Assembly: GCA_030272155.1 (NCBI GenBank)
Contig: CP126194.1
Location: 248,001-312,000, forward strand
DNA: 64,000 nucleotides
Direction of reading: 5' to 3'
Source of the DNA: Tetradesmus obliquus
Lineage: Eukaryota > Chlorophyta > Chlorophyceae > Sphaeropleales > Scenedesmaceae
Under the pieces are notes generated by a model. It did not search any database. It saw nothing but the letters and a program-made list of their open reading frames with translations, and was not told where the DNA came from. Positions 1-10,740 of the stretch are shown piece by piece (within the stretch, counting starts at the first letter, position 1; each line of letters opens with the position of its first letter). A program made the translations under genes and the position numbers.

Positions 1-433
1 CAAACACAGCTTTCTCCTGCCGTGCGTCAGCTCAATTTAATTCTTGAATAGATGTTATTACAATGCCAAGAGTGCAGCGACATCAATGCATCCTGCTTGG
101 TAGGGCAACCGTTGAGACAAGTAACGTGTGGTTCAGTAGCTGGAGCTGCATGAAGCACATGTTAGCACGTACAATAATTAATTTCAACCGTAACAAGTAC
201 AATCATTCACGCACATCGGCTCAACTCGCCTGCATGTGAACTGCCCATCAACAGCACTGCTGCCCTGGCAGAACTGCCTTGCCACGCGCCCGCGCTTTTC
301 ACTCTGGGCCAGTCTATGCACCAATACACCATCTGACAATTATTATCAGATAACAATCTATCAACTAATCATGCCTGTGGCTGTCCATGCTGGCATACAG
401 TTGAAAACAAAGACATAACCACCCAGCTACAGC

Positions 434-1944
434 ATGGCACCAGCACATCGCCGGCGCCGTGCGGTGCGCACACACAGGAGCCCAACCAGCAGAGGAGCTG
501 TCAGAAAGGTGAGCTTGCAGGGAGTGTCAATCAACGACCTGCTGACAGCTGCTAGCTGTCTAGAGTGCAGCCAGCAGCCATATACATTCTAAGCCCTGCA
601 GCAGCAGCAGCAGCGTGCTCAGCGCTGATCATCCCTAGGCCAGTTGCCAGCCGTACCCGTGCGCTGCTTGTTGTCACGGCATACAAACACCCTGTCCAGC
701 CTGCTGCGCACCACATCCCACAAATCTGGCAGCCTCAGTGCATCAGCCATGACAGAGGCAGGTGTGATGTTCATGAATGTGTCACGCAGCGTCCGCTGCA
801 GATCACGCGGTGATACATCTGCACCAGTCAGCTGGTAGGTGTTGTACAGATGGTTACGGAAGCTAGCCTTGAGGCTGCCGAATGCATGCTCAATGGGCTG
901 GTTGAAGTCTGGGGAGTAGGGTGCAATTTGCAGCACCTGCTCTGGGCTGATGCCAACTGCAGCTAGGAGCTCTGCGGCATCTTGCCCGACATGAACACTG
1001 GGGTTGTCGAAGATGTACAGCGGCGTAGTGCCGCGCGTGCGCTGCTGTTGGTTAGCCTTCTCTGCAAGCTCCTTCATGCAGTGGACAAACTCCAGCTGTG
1101 TCATGCTCTTGGCCTTCACGTTCTTCTTCTTCTTCTGCCTCTTCAACTGCAGGTGCAGGTTTTGCCGGGTTGGCAGCGGAAAGCCTTGTTAGCAGCAGCG
1201 CAGCTGAATGTGGATGTGCAAGTGGATGATAAGGGACGCCCATTCATCAGGCTTGAGGCAGATGGGAAAAGCAGGCCCAGGATCATCAGCTTGGGGATAC
1301 GCAAGCGGCCACTGCACTGGGCCATGACGGGTTGCCTGCCAGGTGTGCAGCACTTCAAGTTCTGCGAGCCGCGCGCTGCCGCAACTGAAGCAGCTCTGGA
1401 GTGCAAGCAGTGTGCATGTTTGATGCCTAATGTGGGTGGCACAGGCGCACGCAACATGCCTGCAAGTGAGGAGCAGCTGATGCGCAAGCTGTACAGGTTG
1501 GGAATATGTGACAGCATGTGCGCGCAAGTGGCAGTAGGGTGGTGGCGAGGCCGGGTCGATTTCTTGCATGCGCAGCGCAGCGTGCTGATTCAAGCAGATG
1601 GGACATGCCATGACACTGGTATGTATGACAACAGCACAGAGAAGCTGTTGCAGCGCAACGTTGCCTTCTGTGCTGCTGCGTATGCCAAGTTCCTGCCAGC
1701 AGGCGGCAGTGTGCTGCGGGTGCGCACATGTGAAAGTGACTGGCAGGATTCCCTGGAGACTGGTTTCCAGCTTGCTGCTGGGGGTGGTGTCATTGTGCTG
1801 TCACCAAGCTACTCTGTTGTTATGGTCAGCGCAGGCCGCGGTGTGCAGCGCGCCTTCCCTGAGGCACTGCGAGATGCACTGCCACGTTGTGTGTACACAG
1901 AACGCAACAGCTGGCATGTCCTTCAATGGCGCGCATCTAACTAA
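434..1944 (+). CDS. Vsr/DUF559-like nuclease-like protein, two exons (copy 1)
   Basis: Exon 1 is 434-508, a very basic 25-residue leader (RRRR, several Arg/Lys) ending AAG then GTGAGC. Exon 2 is 1153-1944, after a pyrimidine-rich tract and CTGCAG. Both junctions are phase 0, giving 288 residues. Exon 2 shows the core of PD-(D/E)XK proteins of the Vsr/DUF559/EDxHD type: Glu near residue 131-132 (SEEQL helix), Asp161 in RVDF, then VLIQADGTCHD with Asp174, His178 and Asp179, and a following strand VLRV. Gln172 stands where DUF559 proteins usually have Glu, so activity is not assured; a RAP-like non-catalytic fold is the alternative. Cys-rich residues (C96, C109, C112, C114) lie just upstream. 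Exon 2 lies wholly within the transposase intron on the other strand. The basic leader could be a nuclear signal. Confidence 0.72.
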
Positions 1945-2840
1945 TAGCAGCACACACTCACATAGTATGGTGTGTTGGGGTTGCCAACGTGGTCAATGTT
2001 GTCTGTTGTGCCGGTGGTGAACTTGCAGTAGACAGCGCCGTGCACCGCGTTGACGGCGCACACAAAGTGTAGCTTGACTGGTTTGTTGTCCTGGCCCTTG
2101 CGCATCCACTTGCATGGTAGCACAGCATGTACGTTTGCATCATGTGCATCGCAATACACCTTGATGGCGCCGCCTGCTAGGTTGGACATCCAGAGTTTGC
2201 ACTCATCAACAAAATAAATTCTGCTCAGCAAGTCTGGCTCATCCTGGAACATCTTGTAGAGCCTCTCTGCTGCAGCCTTTCTCCTGTCTTTCTGCTTGTC
2301 TGTCAGGTCCATCTTTACATCTATTCTTCTGCGCACCAGGTTGGGGTCGACAGCTTTCATGCGCTTCAGCAGTTGCTTGGGCCTGATGTTGTACTTCCTG
2401 CATAGGCCACCCAGGTACTCATTTTCCTGACAAGCAAGTTTGATTGATGTCCACCATACATGCACGTCGACTTTCTTCTTTGCTTCTGCACTTGGGTAGG
2501 CCTTGACTACCTTGCCAGCTTTGAATGTTTCACTGGCCTTTAATGCCACGTCATCTGGGACTTTTGGGGGTCTGCCCTTGTGCTTGGGAGTTGCCACCGT
2601 GCCATACTGCTTGAAGTTCTTGTAGTGGGTCATGCAGAAGGAATTCAGGTCCTGTTTGATTTGAGCAGCATGCTTAGGATAGTGTACTCTGTAATAGCCT
2701 GCCGCGCCCTTTGGACTGCCGGCGATGGCTAGCATCGTGAGCACCGCCACCACCGCCGCCACCCGCGCGCCCGTTGACTTGCGGTTGCTCTCCCATCCCA
2801 AAGGGTGCTTGCGCACCATGGACAGCCACCCTGCAGCCAT
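619..2840 (-). CDS. Tc1/mariner-type DDE transposase, two exons (copy 1)
   Basis: Exon 1 is 2840-1962 and exon 2 is 1146-619. The donor is TAT then GTGAGT; the acceptor is CTGCAG at 1152-1147. Splicing is phase 0 and yields 468 residues. The N-terminal half has a helix-turn-helix-like region and a GRPPK motif at residues 89-93, typical between the two DNA-binding subdomains of the family. The DDE triad is D212 (YFVDECKLW), D340 (IFDNPSVH) and E379 in APYSPDFNQPIEHAF, a spacing of 38 residues between the last two by my count. The start is the first ATG of the open frame. The intron (1961-1147) contains exon 2 of the antisense nuclease gene, so the two genes interlock. The frame looks intact. 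Its role would be element excision and integration in the nucleus. Confidence 0.87.
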
Positions 2841-3448
2841 GGATTCAAAACATATGCAGGCGTCAGCTGTGCTTCTGCTAGCAGTGCAAACAGAAATAAC
2901 ATGTCAGGTCAACCTAATGTTTGCAGCAACCTGGGGTTTGACCAGCCTTCAGAAGGCAAAAATGCACATCTTCCTTTGCTGCAGCAGTTCTCAGCCTGCA
3001 TTGCAATCCTGCTGCTGCTGTTTCTGGGCAAAGTTGATGAATTGCCTGCCCACCTGTTTATGTTATAGCAGGCCTGCTGCAGCTGCTGCTGGTGGTGCAG
3101 CTGTCCCAAATCCTGCATTACTGTTGTTTGCAATTGCTGGGACCTGCCTGGCCAGCAGCACATTCAGCAGCAGACAGCAGAGTGCAGCTCAGAGGAGGGT
3201 GCTGTCACCTGCTGTAGCCTCTGTTTTTCGAATGCACACTTTGCCAGGCAAGACAGCAGCAGCAGCAGCCTGGTGGTCATGCAGTGCTGCTGCTAAATTT
3301 TCAAAAGCACATTCAGAGCACAGCCTTGTCTTGAAAGACGTTTTAAAAGCAATCCGAATTGTCTGCTGTTGCTGCCGCAGCACGATCGAGCTGGCGTAGC
3401 CTGCACAGGTGTCTTGGACTCACTGGCTCCGTGACCAGGCTGGCTGCC

Positions 3449-3558
3449 CGGCGTCTTACCGGAGAAAATTCTCGGCCCAGTAAGATGTAAGAATCAGCTA
3501 TTATGTATGAGGATAAGTTTGCAGCGTGACAGCTGTCTGCATCGAGAGTGGCTGATTC
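3449..3558. repeat. 110-bp inter-element spacer, repeated between all copies
   Basis: The stretch between the right inverted repeat of one element and the left inverted repeat of the next is the same 110 bp each time: 3449-3558, 7759-7868, 12069-12178, 15659-15768, 19249-19358 and 23559-23668. It holds a near-palindrome around GAGAAAATTCTC and a TGTAA, the algal polyadenylation word, but no open frame. A constant spacer means element and flank were multiplied together rather than by separate insertions. Confidence 0.6.
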
Positions 3559-4023
3559 GGCAGCACTTCCCCGTCACGGATTACCTGACTCAAACACAGC
3601 TTTCTCCTGCCGTGCGTCAGCTCAATTTAATTCTTGAATAGATGTTATTACAATGCCAAGAGTGCAGCGACATCAATGCATCCTGCTTGGTAGGGCAACC
3701 GTTGAGACAAGTAACGTGTGGTTCAGTAGCTGGAGCTGCATGAAGCACATGTTAGCACGTACAATAATTAATTTCAACCGTAACAAGTACAATCATTCAC
3801 GCACATCGGCTCAACTCGCCTGCATGTGAACTGCCCATCAACAGCACTGCTGCCCTGGCAGAACTGCCTTGCCACGCGCCCGCGCTTTTCACTCTGGGCC
3901 AGTCTATGCACCAATACACCATCTGACAATTATTATCAGATAACAATCTATCAACTAATCATGCCTGTGGCTGTCCATGCTGGCATACAGTTGAAAACAA
4001 AGACATAACCACCCAGCTACAGC

Positions 4024-5534
4024 ATGGCACCAGCACATCGCCGGCGCCGTGCGGTGCGCACACACAGGAGCCCAACCAGCAGAGGAGCTGTCAGAAAGGT
4101 GAGCTTGCAGGGAGTGTCAATCAACGACCTGCTGACAGCTGCTAGCTGTCTAGAGTGCAGCCAGCAGCCATATACATTCTAAGCCCTGCAGCAGCAGCAG
4201 CAGCGTGCTCAGCGCTGATCATCCCTAGGCCAGTTGCCAGCCGTACCCGTGCGCTGCTTGTTGTCACGGCATACAAACACCCTGTCCAGCCTGCTGCGCA
4301 CCACATCCCACAAATCTGGCAGCCTCAGTGCATCAGCCATGACAGAGGCAGGTGTGATGTTCATGAATGTGTCACGCAGCGTCCGCTGCAGATCACGCGG
4401 TGATACATCTGCACCAGTCAGCTGGTAGGTGTTGTACAGATGGTTACGGAAGCTAGCCTTGAGGCTGCCGAATGCATGCTCAATGGGCTGGTTGAAGTCT
4501 GGGGAGTAGGGTGCAATTTGCAGCACCTGCTCTGGGCTGATGCCAACTGCAGCTAGGAGCTCTGCGGCATCTTGCCCGACATGAACACTGGGGTTGTCGA
4601 AGATGTACAGCGGCGTAGTGCCGCGCGTGCGCTGCTGTTGGTTAGCCTTCTCTGCAAGCTCCTTCATGCAGTGGACAAACTCCAGCTGTGTCATGCTCTT
4701 GGCCTTCACGTTCTTCTTCTTCTTCTGCCTCTTCAACTGCAGGTGCAGGTTTTGCCGGGTTGGCAGCGGAAAGCCTTGTTAGCAGCAGCGCAGCTGAATG
4801 TGGATGTGCAAGTGGATGATAAGGGACGCCCATTCATCAGGCTTGAGGCAGATGGGAAAAGCAGGCCCAGGATCATCAGCTTGGGGATACGCAAGCGGCC
4901 ACTGCACTGGGCCATGACGGGTTGCCTGCCAGGTGTGCAGCACTTCAAGTTCTGCGAGCCGCGCGCTGCCGCAACTGAAGCAGCTCTGGAGTGCAAGCAG
5001 TGTGCATGTTTGATGCCTAATGTGGGTGGCACAGGCGCACGCAACATGCCTGCAAGTGAGGAGCAGCTGATGCGCAAGCTGTACAGGTTGGGAATATGTG
5101 ACAGCATGTGCGCGCAAGTGGCAGTAGGGTGGTGGCGAGGCCGGGTCGATTTCTTGCATGCGCAGCGCAGCGTGCTGATTCAAGCAGATGGGACATGCCA
5201 TGACACTGGTATGTATGACAACAGCACAGAGAAGCTGTTGCAGCGCAACGTTGCCTTCTGTGCTGCTGCGTATGCCAAGTTCCTGCCAGCAGGCGGCAGT
5301 GTGCTGCGGGTGCGCACATGTGAAAGTGACTGGCAGGATTCCCTGGAGACTGGTTTCCAGCTTGCTGCTGGGGGTGGTGTCATTGTGCTGTCACCAAGCT
5401 ACTCTGTTGTTATGGTCAGCGCAGGCCGCGGTGTGCAGCGCGCCTTCCCTGAGGCACTGCGAGATGCACTGCCACGTTGTGTGTACACAGAACGCAACAG
5501 CTGGCATGTCCTTCAATGGCGCGCATCTAACTAA
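4024..5534 (+). CDS. Vsr/DUF559-like nuclease-like protein (copy 2)
   Basis: Exons are 4024-4098 and 4743-5534, the same 288-residue product as copy 1 with no visible change. Exon 2 sits inside the copy 2 transposase intron (5551-4737). Confidence 0.72.
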
Positions 5535-6430
5535 TAGCAGCACACACTCACATAGTATGGTGTGTTGGGGTTGCCAACGTGGTCAATGTTGTCTGTTGTG
5601 CCGGTGGTGAACTTGCAGTAGACAGCGCCGTGCACCGCGTTGACGGCGCACACAAAGTGTAGCTTGACTGGTTTGTTGTCCTGGCCCTTGCGCATCCACT
5701 TGCATGGTAGCACAGCATGTACGTTTGCATCATGTGCATCGCAATACACCTTGATGGCGCCGCCTGCTAGGTTGGACATCCAGAGTTTGCACTCATCAAC
5801 AAAATAAATTCTGCTCAGCAAGTCTGGCTCATCCTGGAACATCTTGTAGAGCCTCTCTGCTGCAGCCTTTCTCCTGTCTTTCTGCTTGTCTGTCAGGTCC
5901 ATCTTTACATCTATTCTTCTGCGCACCAGGTTGGGGTCGACAGCTTTCATGCGCTTCAGCAGTTGCTTGGGCCTGATGTTGTACTTCCTGCATAGGCCAC
6001 CCAGGTACTCATTTTCCTGACAAGCAAGTTTGATTGATGTCCACCATACATGCACGTCGACTTTCTTCTTTGCTTCTGCACTTGGGTAGGCCTTGACTAC
6101 CTTGCCAGCTTTGAATGTTTCACTGGCCTTTAATGCCACGTCATCTGGGACTTTTGGGGGTCTGCCCTTGTGCTTGGGAGTTGCCACCGTGCCATACTGC
6201 TTGAAGTTCTTGTAGTGGGTCATGCAGAAGGAATTCAGGTCCTGTTTGATTTGAGCAGCATGCTTAGGATAGTGTACTCTGTAATAGCCTGCCGCGCCCT
6301 TTGGACTGCCGGCGATGGCTAGCATCGTGAGCACCGCCACCACCGCCGCCACCCGCGCGCCCGTTGACTTGCGGTTGCTCTCCCATCCCAAAGGGTGCTT
6401 GCGCACCATGGACAGCCACCCTGCAGCCAT
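4209..6430 (-). CDS. Tc1/mariner-type DDE transposase (copy 2)
   Basis: Exons are 6430-5552 and 4736-4209, giving the same 468-residue frame as copy 1 with all three DDE residues intact. Unlike copy 1, its upstream region is interrupted 111 bp before the ATG by the 720-bp segment, so its promoter context differs. Confidence 0.87.
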
Positions 6431-6541
6431 GGATTCAAAACATATGCAGGCGTCAGCTGTGCTTCTGCTAGCAGTGCAAACAGAAATAACATGTCAGGTC
6501 AACCTAATGTTTGCAGCAACCTGGGGTTTGACCAGCCTTCA

Positions 6542-7261
6542 CTAGGCACTGGTACGAAAGTAGCGCAAAGGCAGCATACTCATTGAATGCAACTTTCAAC
6601 AACGAATCTAAATCAAATTGAGCCACTATATGGGGTGCTGTGTAACTTGAGTAAAGTGCTTGCAAACCACCTGCTGCGCCCCGACTCTTTGAATTTTCGC
6701 GGGTCTGTTATCTGCTGCTTTCTGCTGCTATAGGGCGCTGCTGCCTGCACATATGTATTCATGTAACCGGTTCTACTTCTGGGCAGCACTTGCTGGCTGA
6801 TCAGGCTCTGCAGTTGTGGTGTGCCAAGTGCCCTGCCGCTGTTGTTGCGGTCTGCTGTCTGGCCCTGTACGTTGTGCGCTGCGCTGCTGCTGCTAATCTT
6901 GTTGCGGATCACCGATCGACGTTTCAGCATTACAGGCAGCTGCTGCGCGTGTGCAGCTAGGGTGGTTGAGCACAGTTGGTTGAGTGCTGCCATTCCACAC
7001 ACTCTCCTGCAGACATTCATCTTGTGTGATCACGCTGAATTCTGGAGCTGAAAAGAACTAGCAGTTTGGAGCGGGCGCTGCAAGCAGGTGAGGTGCCTGC
7101 AGGACAGCTGACATGCAAGCAAACCAAGGCAGCAGGTTCAGCAGCTGTGCCTTGCTGTACCTACCACAAGCAGCAGGTTGCTGTGCCAGCATGGCTTTCT
7201 GTTTGTGTGCTATGTGGCTTTGTCTCATATCTGGGATGCTAGGTTCGTACCCTACCCCACT
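6542..7261. mobile_element. 720-bp inverted-repeat-bounded segment (unit 2)
   Basis: The segment is present here and absent from units 1, 4 and 5, where the site reads CCTTCAGAAGG. Its edges form a 30-bp imperfect inverted repeat (6535-6564 and 7238-7267; 22 of 30 match, core GGTACGAA) that includes flanking GCCTTC/GAAGGC. No direct target duplication is visible. The right end reads CCCACTG, giving CAGTGGGG inward, which resembles hAT ends; the left end reads CACTAGG. A 135-codon minus-strand frame (7020-6613) fills much of it but matches nothing I recognise. It is probably a non-autonomous element or a MITE-like insertion. Confidence 0.7.
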
Positions 7262-8333
7262 GAAGGCAAAAATGCACATCTTCCTTTGCTGCAGCAGTTC
7301 TCAGCCTGCATTGCAATCCTGCTGCTGCTGTTTCTGGGCAAAGTTGATGAATTGCCTGCCCACCTGTTTATGTTATAGCAGGCCTGCTGCAGCTGCTGCT
7401 GGTGGTGCAGCTGTCCCAAATCCTGCATTACTGTTGTTTGCAATTGCTGGGACCTGCCTGGCCAGCAGCACATTCAGCAGCAGACAGCAGAGTGCAGCTC
7501 AGAGGAGGGTGCTGTCACCTGCTGTAGCCTCTGTTTTTCGAATGCACACTTTGCCAGGCAAGACAGCAGCAGCAGCAGCCTGGTGGTCATGCAGTGCTGC
7601 TGCTAAATTTTCAAAAGCACATTCAGAGCACAGCCTTGTCTTGAAAGACGTTTTAAAAGCAATCCGAATTGTCTGCTGTTGCTGCCGCAGCACGATCGAG
7701 CTGGCGTAGCCTGCACAGGTGTCTTGGACTCACTGGCTCCGTGACCAGGCTGGCTGCCCGGCGTCTTACCGGAGAAAATTCTCGGCCCAGTAAGATGTAA
7801 GAATCAGCTATTATGTATGAGGATAAGTTTGCAGCGTGACAGCTGTCTGCATCGAGAGTGGCTGATTCGGCAGCACTTCCCCGTCACGGATTACCTGACT
7901 CAAACACAGCTTTCTCCTGCCGTGCGTCAGCTCAATTTAATTCTTGAATAGATGTTATTACAATGCCAAGAGTGCAGCGACATCAATGCATCCTGCTTGG
8001 TAGGGCAACCGTTGAGACAAGTAACGTGTGGTTCAGTAGCTGGAGCTGCATGAAGCACATGTTAGCACGTACAATAATTAATTTCAACCGTAACAAGTAC
8101 AATCATTCACGCACATCGGCTCAACTCGCCTGCATGTGAACTGCCCATCAACAGCACTGCTGCCCTGGCAGAACTGCCTTGCCACGCGCCCGCGCTTTTC
8201 ACTCTGGGCCAGTCTATGCACCAATACACCATCTGACAATTATTATCAGATAACAATCTATCAACTAATCATGCCTGTGGCTGTCCATGCTGGCATACAG
8301 TTGAAAACAAAGACATAACCACCCAGCTACAGC

Positions 8334-9844
8334 ATGGCACCAGCACATCGCCGGCGCCGTGCGGTGCGCACACACAGGAGCCCAACCAGCAGAGGAGCTG
8401 TCAGAAAGGTGAGCTTGCAGGGAGTGTCAATCAACGACCTGCTGACAGCTGCTAGCTGTCTAGAGTGCAGCCAGCAGCCATATACATTCTAAGCCCTGCA
8501 GCAGCAGCAGCAGCGTGCTCAGCGCTGATCATCCCTAGGCCAGTTGCCAGCCGTACCCGTGCGCTGCTTGTTGTCACGGCATACAAACACCCTGTCCAGC
8601 CTGCTGCGCACCACATCCCACAAATCTGGCAGCCTCAGTGCATCAGCCATGACAGAGGCAGGTGTGATGTTCATGAATGTGTCACGCAGCGTCCGCTGCA
8701 GATCACGCGGTGATACATCTGCACCAGTCAGCTGGTAGGTGTTGTACAGATGGTTACGGAAGCTAGCCTTGAGGCTGCCGAATGCATGCTCAATGGGCTG
8801 GTTGAAGTCTGGGGAGTAGGGTGCAATTTGCAGCACCTGCTCTGGGCTGATGCCAACTGCAGCTAGGAGCTCTGCGGCATCTTGCCCGACATGAACACTG
8901 GGGTTGTCGAAGATGTACAGCGGCGTAGTGCCGCGCGTGCGCTGCTGTTGGTTAGCCTTCTCTGCAAGCTCCTTCATGCAGTGGACAAACTCCAGCTGTG
9001 TCATGCTCTTGGCCTTCACGTTCTTCTTCTTCTTCTGCCTCTTCAACTGCAGGTGCAGGTTTTGCCGGGTTGGCAGCGGAAAGCCTTGTTAGCAGCAGCG
9101 CAGCTGAATGTGGATGTGCAAGTGGATGATAAGGGACGCCCATTCATCAGGCTTGAGGCAGATGGGAAAAGCAGGCCCAGGATCATCAGCTTGGGGATAC
9201 GCAAGCGGCCACTGCACTGGGCCATGACGGGTTGCCTGCCAGGTGTGCAGCACTTCAAGTTCTGCGAGCCGCGCGCTGCCGCAACTGAAGCAGCTCTGGA
9301 GTGCAAGCAGTGTGCATGTTTGATGCCTAATGTGGGTGGCACAGGCGCACGCAACATGCCTGCAAGTGAGGAGCAGCTGATGCGCAAGCTGTACAGGTTG
9401 GGAATATGTGACAGCATGTGCGCGCAAGTGGCAGTAGGGTGGTGGCGAGGCCGGGTCGATTTCTTGCATGCGCAGCGCAGCGTGCTGATTCAAGCAGATG
9501 GGACATGCCATGACACTGGTATGTATGACAACAGCACAGAGAAGCTGTTGCAGCGCAACGTTGCCTTCTGTGCTGCTGCGTATGCCAAGTTCCTGCCAGC
9601 AGGCGGCAGTGTGCTGCGGGTGCGCACATGTGAAAGTGACTGGCAGGATTCCCTGGAGACTGGTTTCCAGCTTGCTGCTGGGGGTGGTGTCATTGTGCTG
9701 TCACCAAGCTACTCTGTTGTTATGGTCAGCGCAGGCCGCGGTGTGCAGCGCGCCTTCCCTGAGGCACTGCGAGATGCACTGCCACGTTGTGTGTACACAG
9801 AACGCAACAGCTGGCATGTCCTTCAATGGCGCGCATCTAACTAA
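8334..9844 (+). CDS. Vsr/DUF559-like nuclease-like protein (copy 3)
   Basis: Exons are 8334-8408 and 9053-9844. The frame and product match copy 1. Confidence 0.72.
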
Positions 9845-10740
9845 TAGCAGCACACACTCACATAGTATGGTGTGTTGGGGTTGCCAACGTGGTCAATGTT
9901 GTCTGTTGTGCCGGTGGTGAACTTGCAGTAGACAGCGCCGTGCACCGCGTTGACGGCGCACACAAAGTGTAGCTTGACTGGTTTGTTGTCCTGGCCCTTG
10001 CGCATCCACTTGCATGGTAGCACAGCATGTACGTTTGCATCATGTGCATCGCAATACACCTTGATGGCGCCGCCTGCTAGGTTGGACATCCAGAGTTTGC
10101 ACTCATCAACAAAATAAATTCTGCTCAGCAAGTCTGGCTCATCCTGGAACATCTTGTAGAGCCTCTCTGCTGCAGCCTTTCTCCTGTCTTTCTGCTTGTC
10201 TGTCAGGTCCATCTTTACATCTATTCTTCTGCGCACCAGGTTGGGGTCGACAGCTTTCATGCGCTTCAGCAGTTGCTTGGGCCTGATGTTGTACTTCCTG
10301 CATAGGCCACCCAGGTACTCATTTTCCTGACAAGCAAGTTTGATTGATGTCCACCATACATGCACGTCGACTTTCTTCTTTGCTTCTGCACTTGGGTAGG
10401 CCTTGACTACCTTGCCAGCTTTGAATGTTTCACTGGCCTTTAATGCCACGTCATCTGGGACTTTTGGGGGTCTGCCCTTGTGCTTGGGAGTTGCCACCGT
10501 GCCATACTGCTTGAAGTTCTTGTAGTGGGTCATGCAGAAGGAATTCAGGTCCTGTTTGATTTGAGCAGCATGCTTAGGATAGTGTACTCTGTAATAGCCT
10601 GCCGCGCCCTTTGGACTGCCGGCGATGGCTAGCATCGTGAGCACCGCCACCACCGCCGCCACCCGCGCGCCCGTTGACTTGCGGTTGCTCTCCCATCCCA
10701 AAGGGTGCTTGCGCACCATGGACAGCCACCCTGCAGCCAT
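8519..10740 (-). CDS. Tc1/mariner-type DDE transposase (copy 3)
   Basis: Exons are 10740-9862 and 9046-8519. The frame is intact. The upstream region carries the 720-bp segment, as in copy 2. Confidence 0.87.

Larger units (their letters stand above)
1..3448. mobile_element. Tc1/mariner-like element, copy 1 (short form, left end cut by window)
   Basis: A candidate terminal inverted repeat of about 40 bp brackets both genes in every unit. The left copy reads GGCAGC then, 8 bases later, GTCACGGA, and runs into the first bases of the unit. The right copy is its imperfect reverse complement at 3409-3448. By my alignment 26 of 40 positions match with one gap, including two blocks of 6 and 8 identical bases. 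No TA target duplication is evident at these ends, which is unusual for Tc1/mariner, so the exact termini are uncertain. This copy lacks the first 32 bases because the window starts at unit base 1. Confidence 0.6.
3559..7758. mobile_element. Tc1/mariner-like element, copy 2 (long form, 4200 bp)
   Basis: This is a complete copy between both candidate inverted repeats. It carries the 720-bp segment (6542-7261) in the 5' region of the transposase gene. The nuclease lies at 4024-5534 and the transposase at 4209-6430. Confidence 0.6.

Noticed and set aside
982-1152. Upstream extension of the nuclease frame to an ATG at 982
   Set aside because: These bases are antisense to the catalytic part of transposase exon 2. 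The predicted residues are Leu-rich with no similarity to the nuclease family, and a good intron with a basic first exon explains the N-terminus better.
1143-1729. Minus-strand frames of 100-140 codons over the nuclease exon
   Set aside because: Cys/His/Ala-rich shadows of the nuclease coding strand with no motif.
2725-3399. Plus-strand 224-codon frame in each short unit
   Set aside because: It overlaps the transposase start antisense, is Ala/Cys/Ser-rich without motif, and changes in long units where the 720-bp segment interrupts it.
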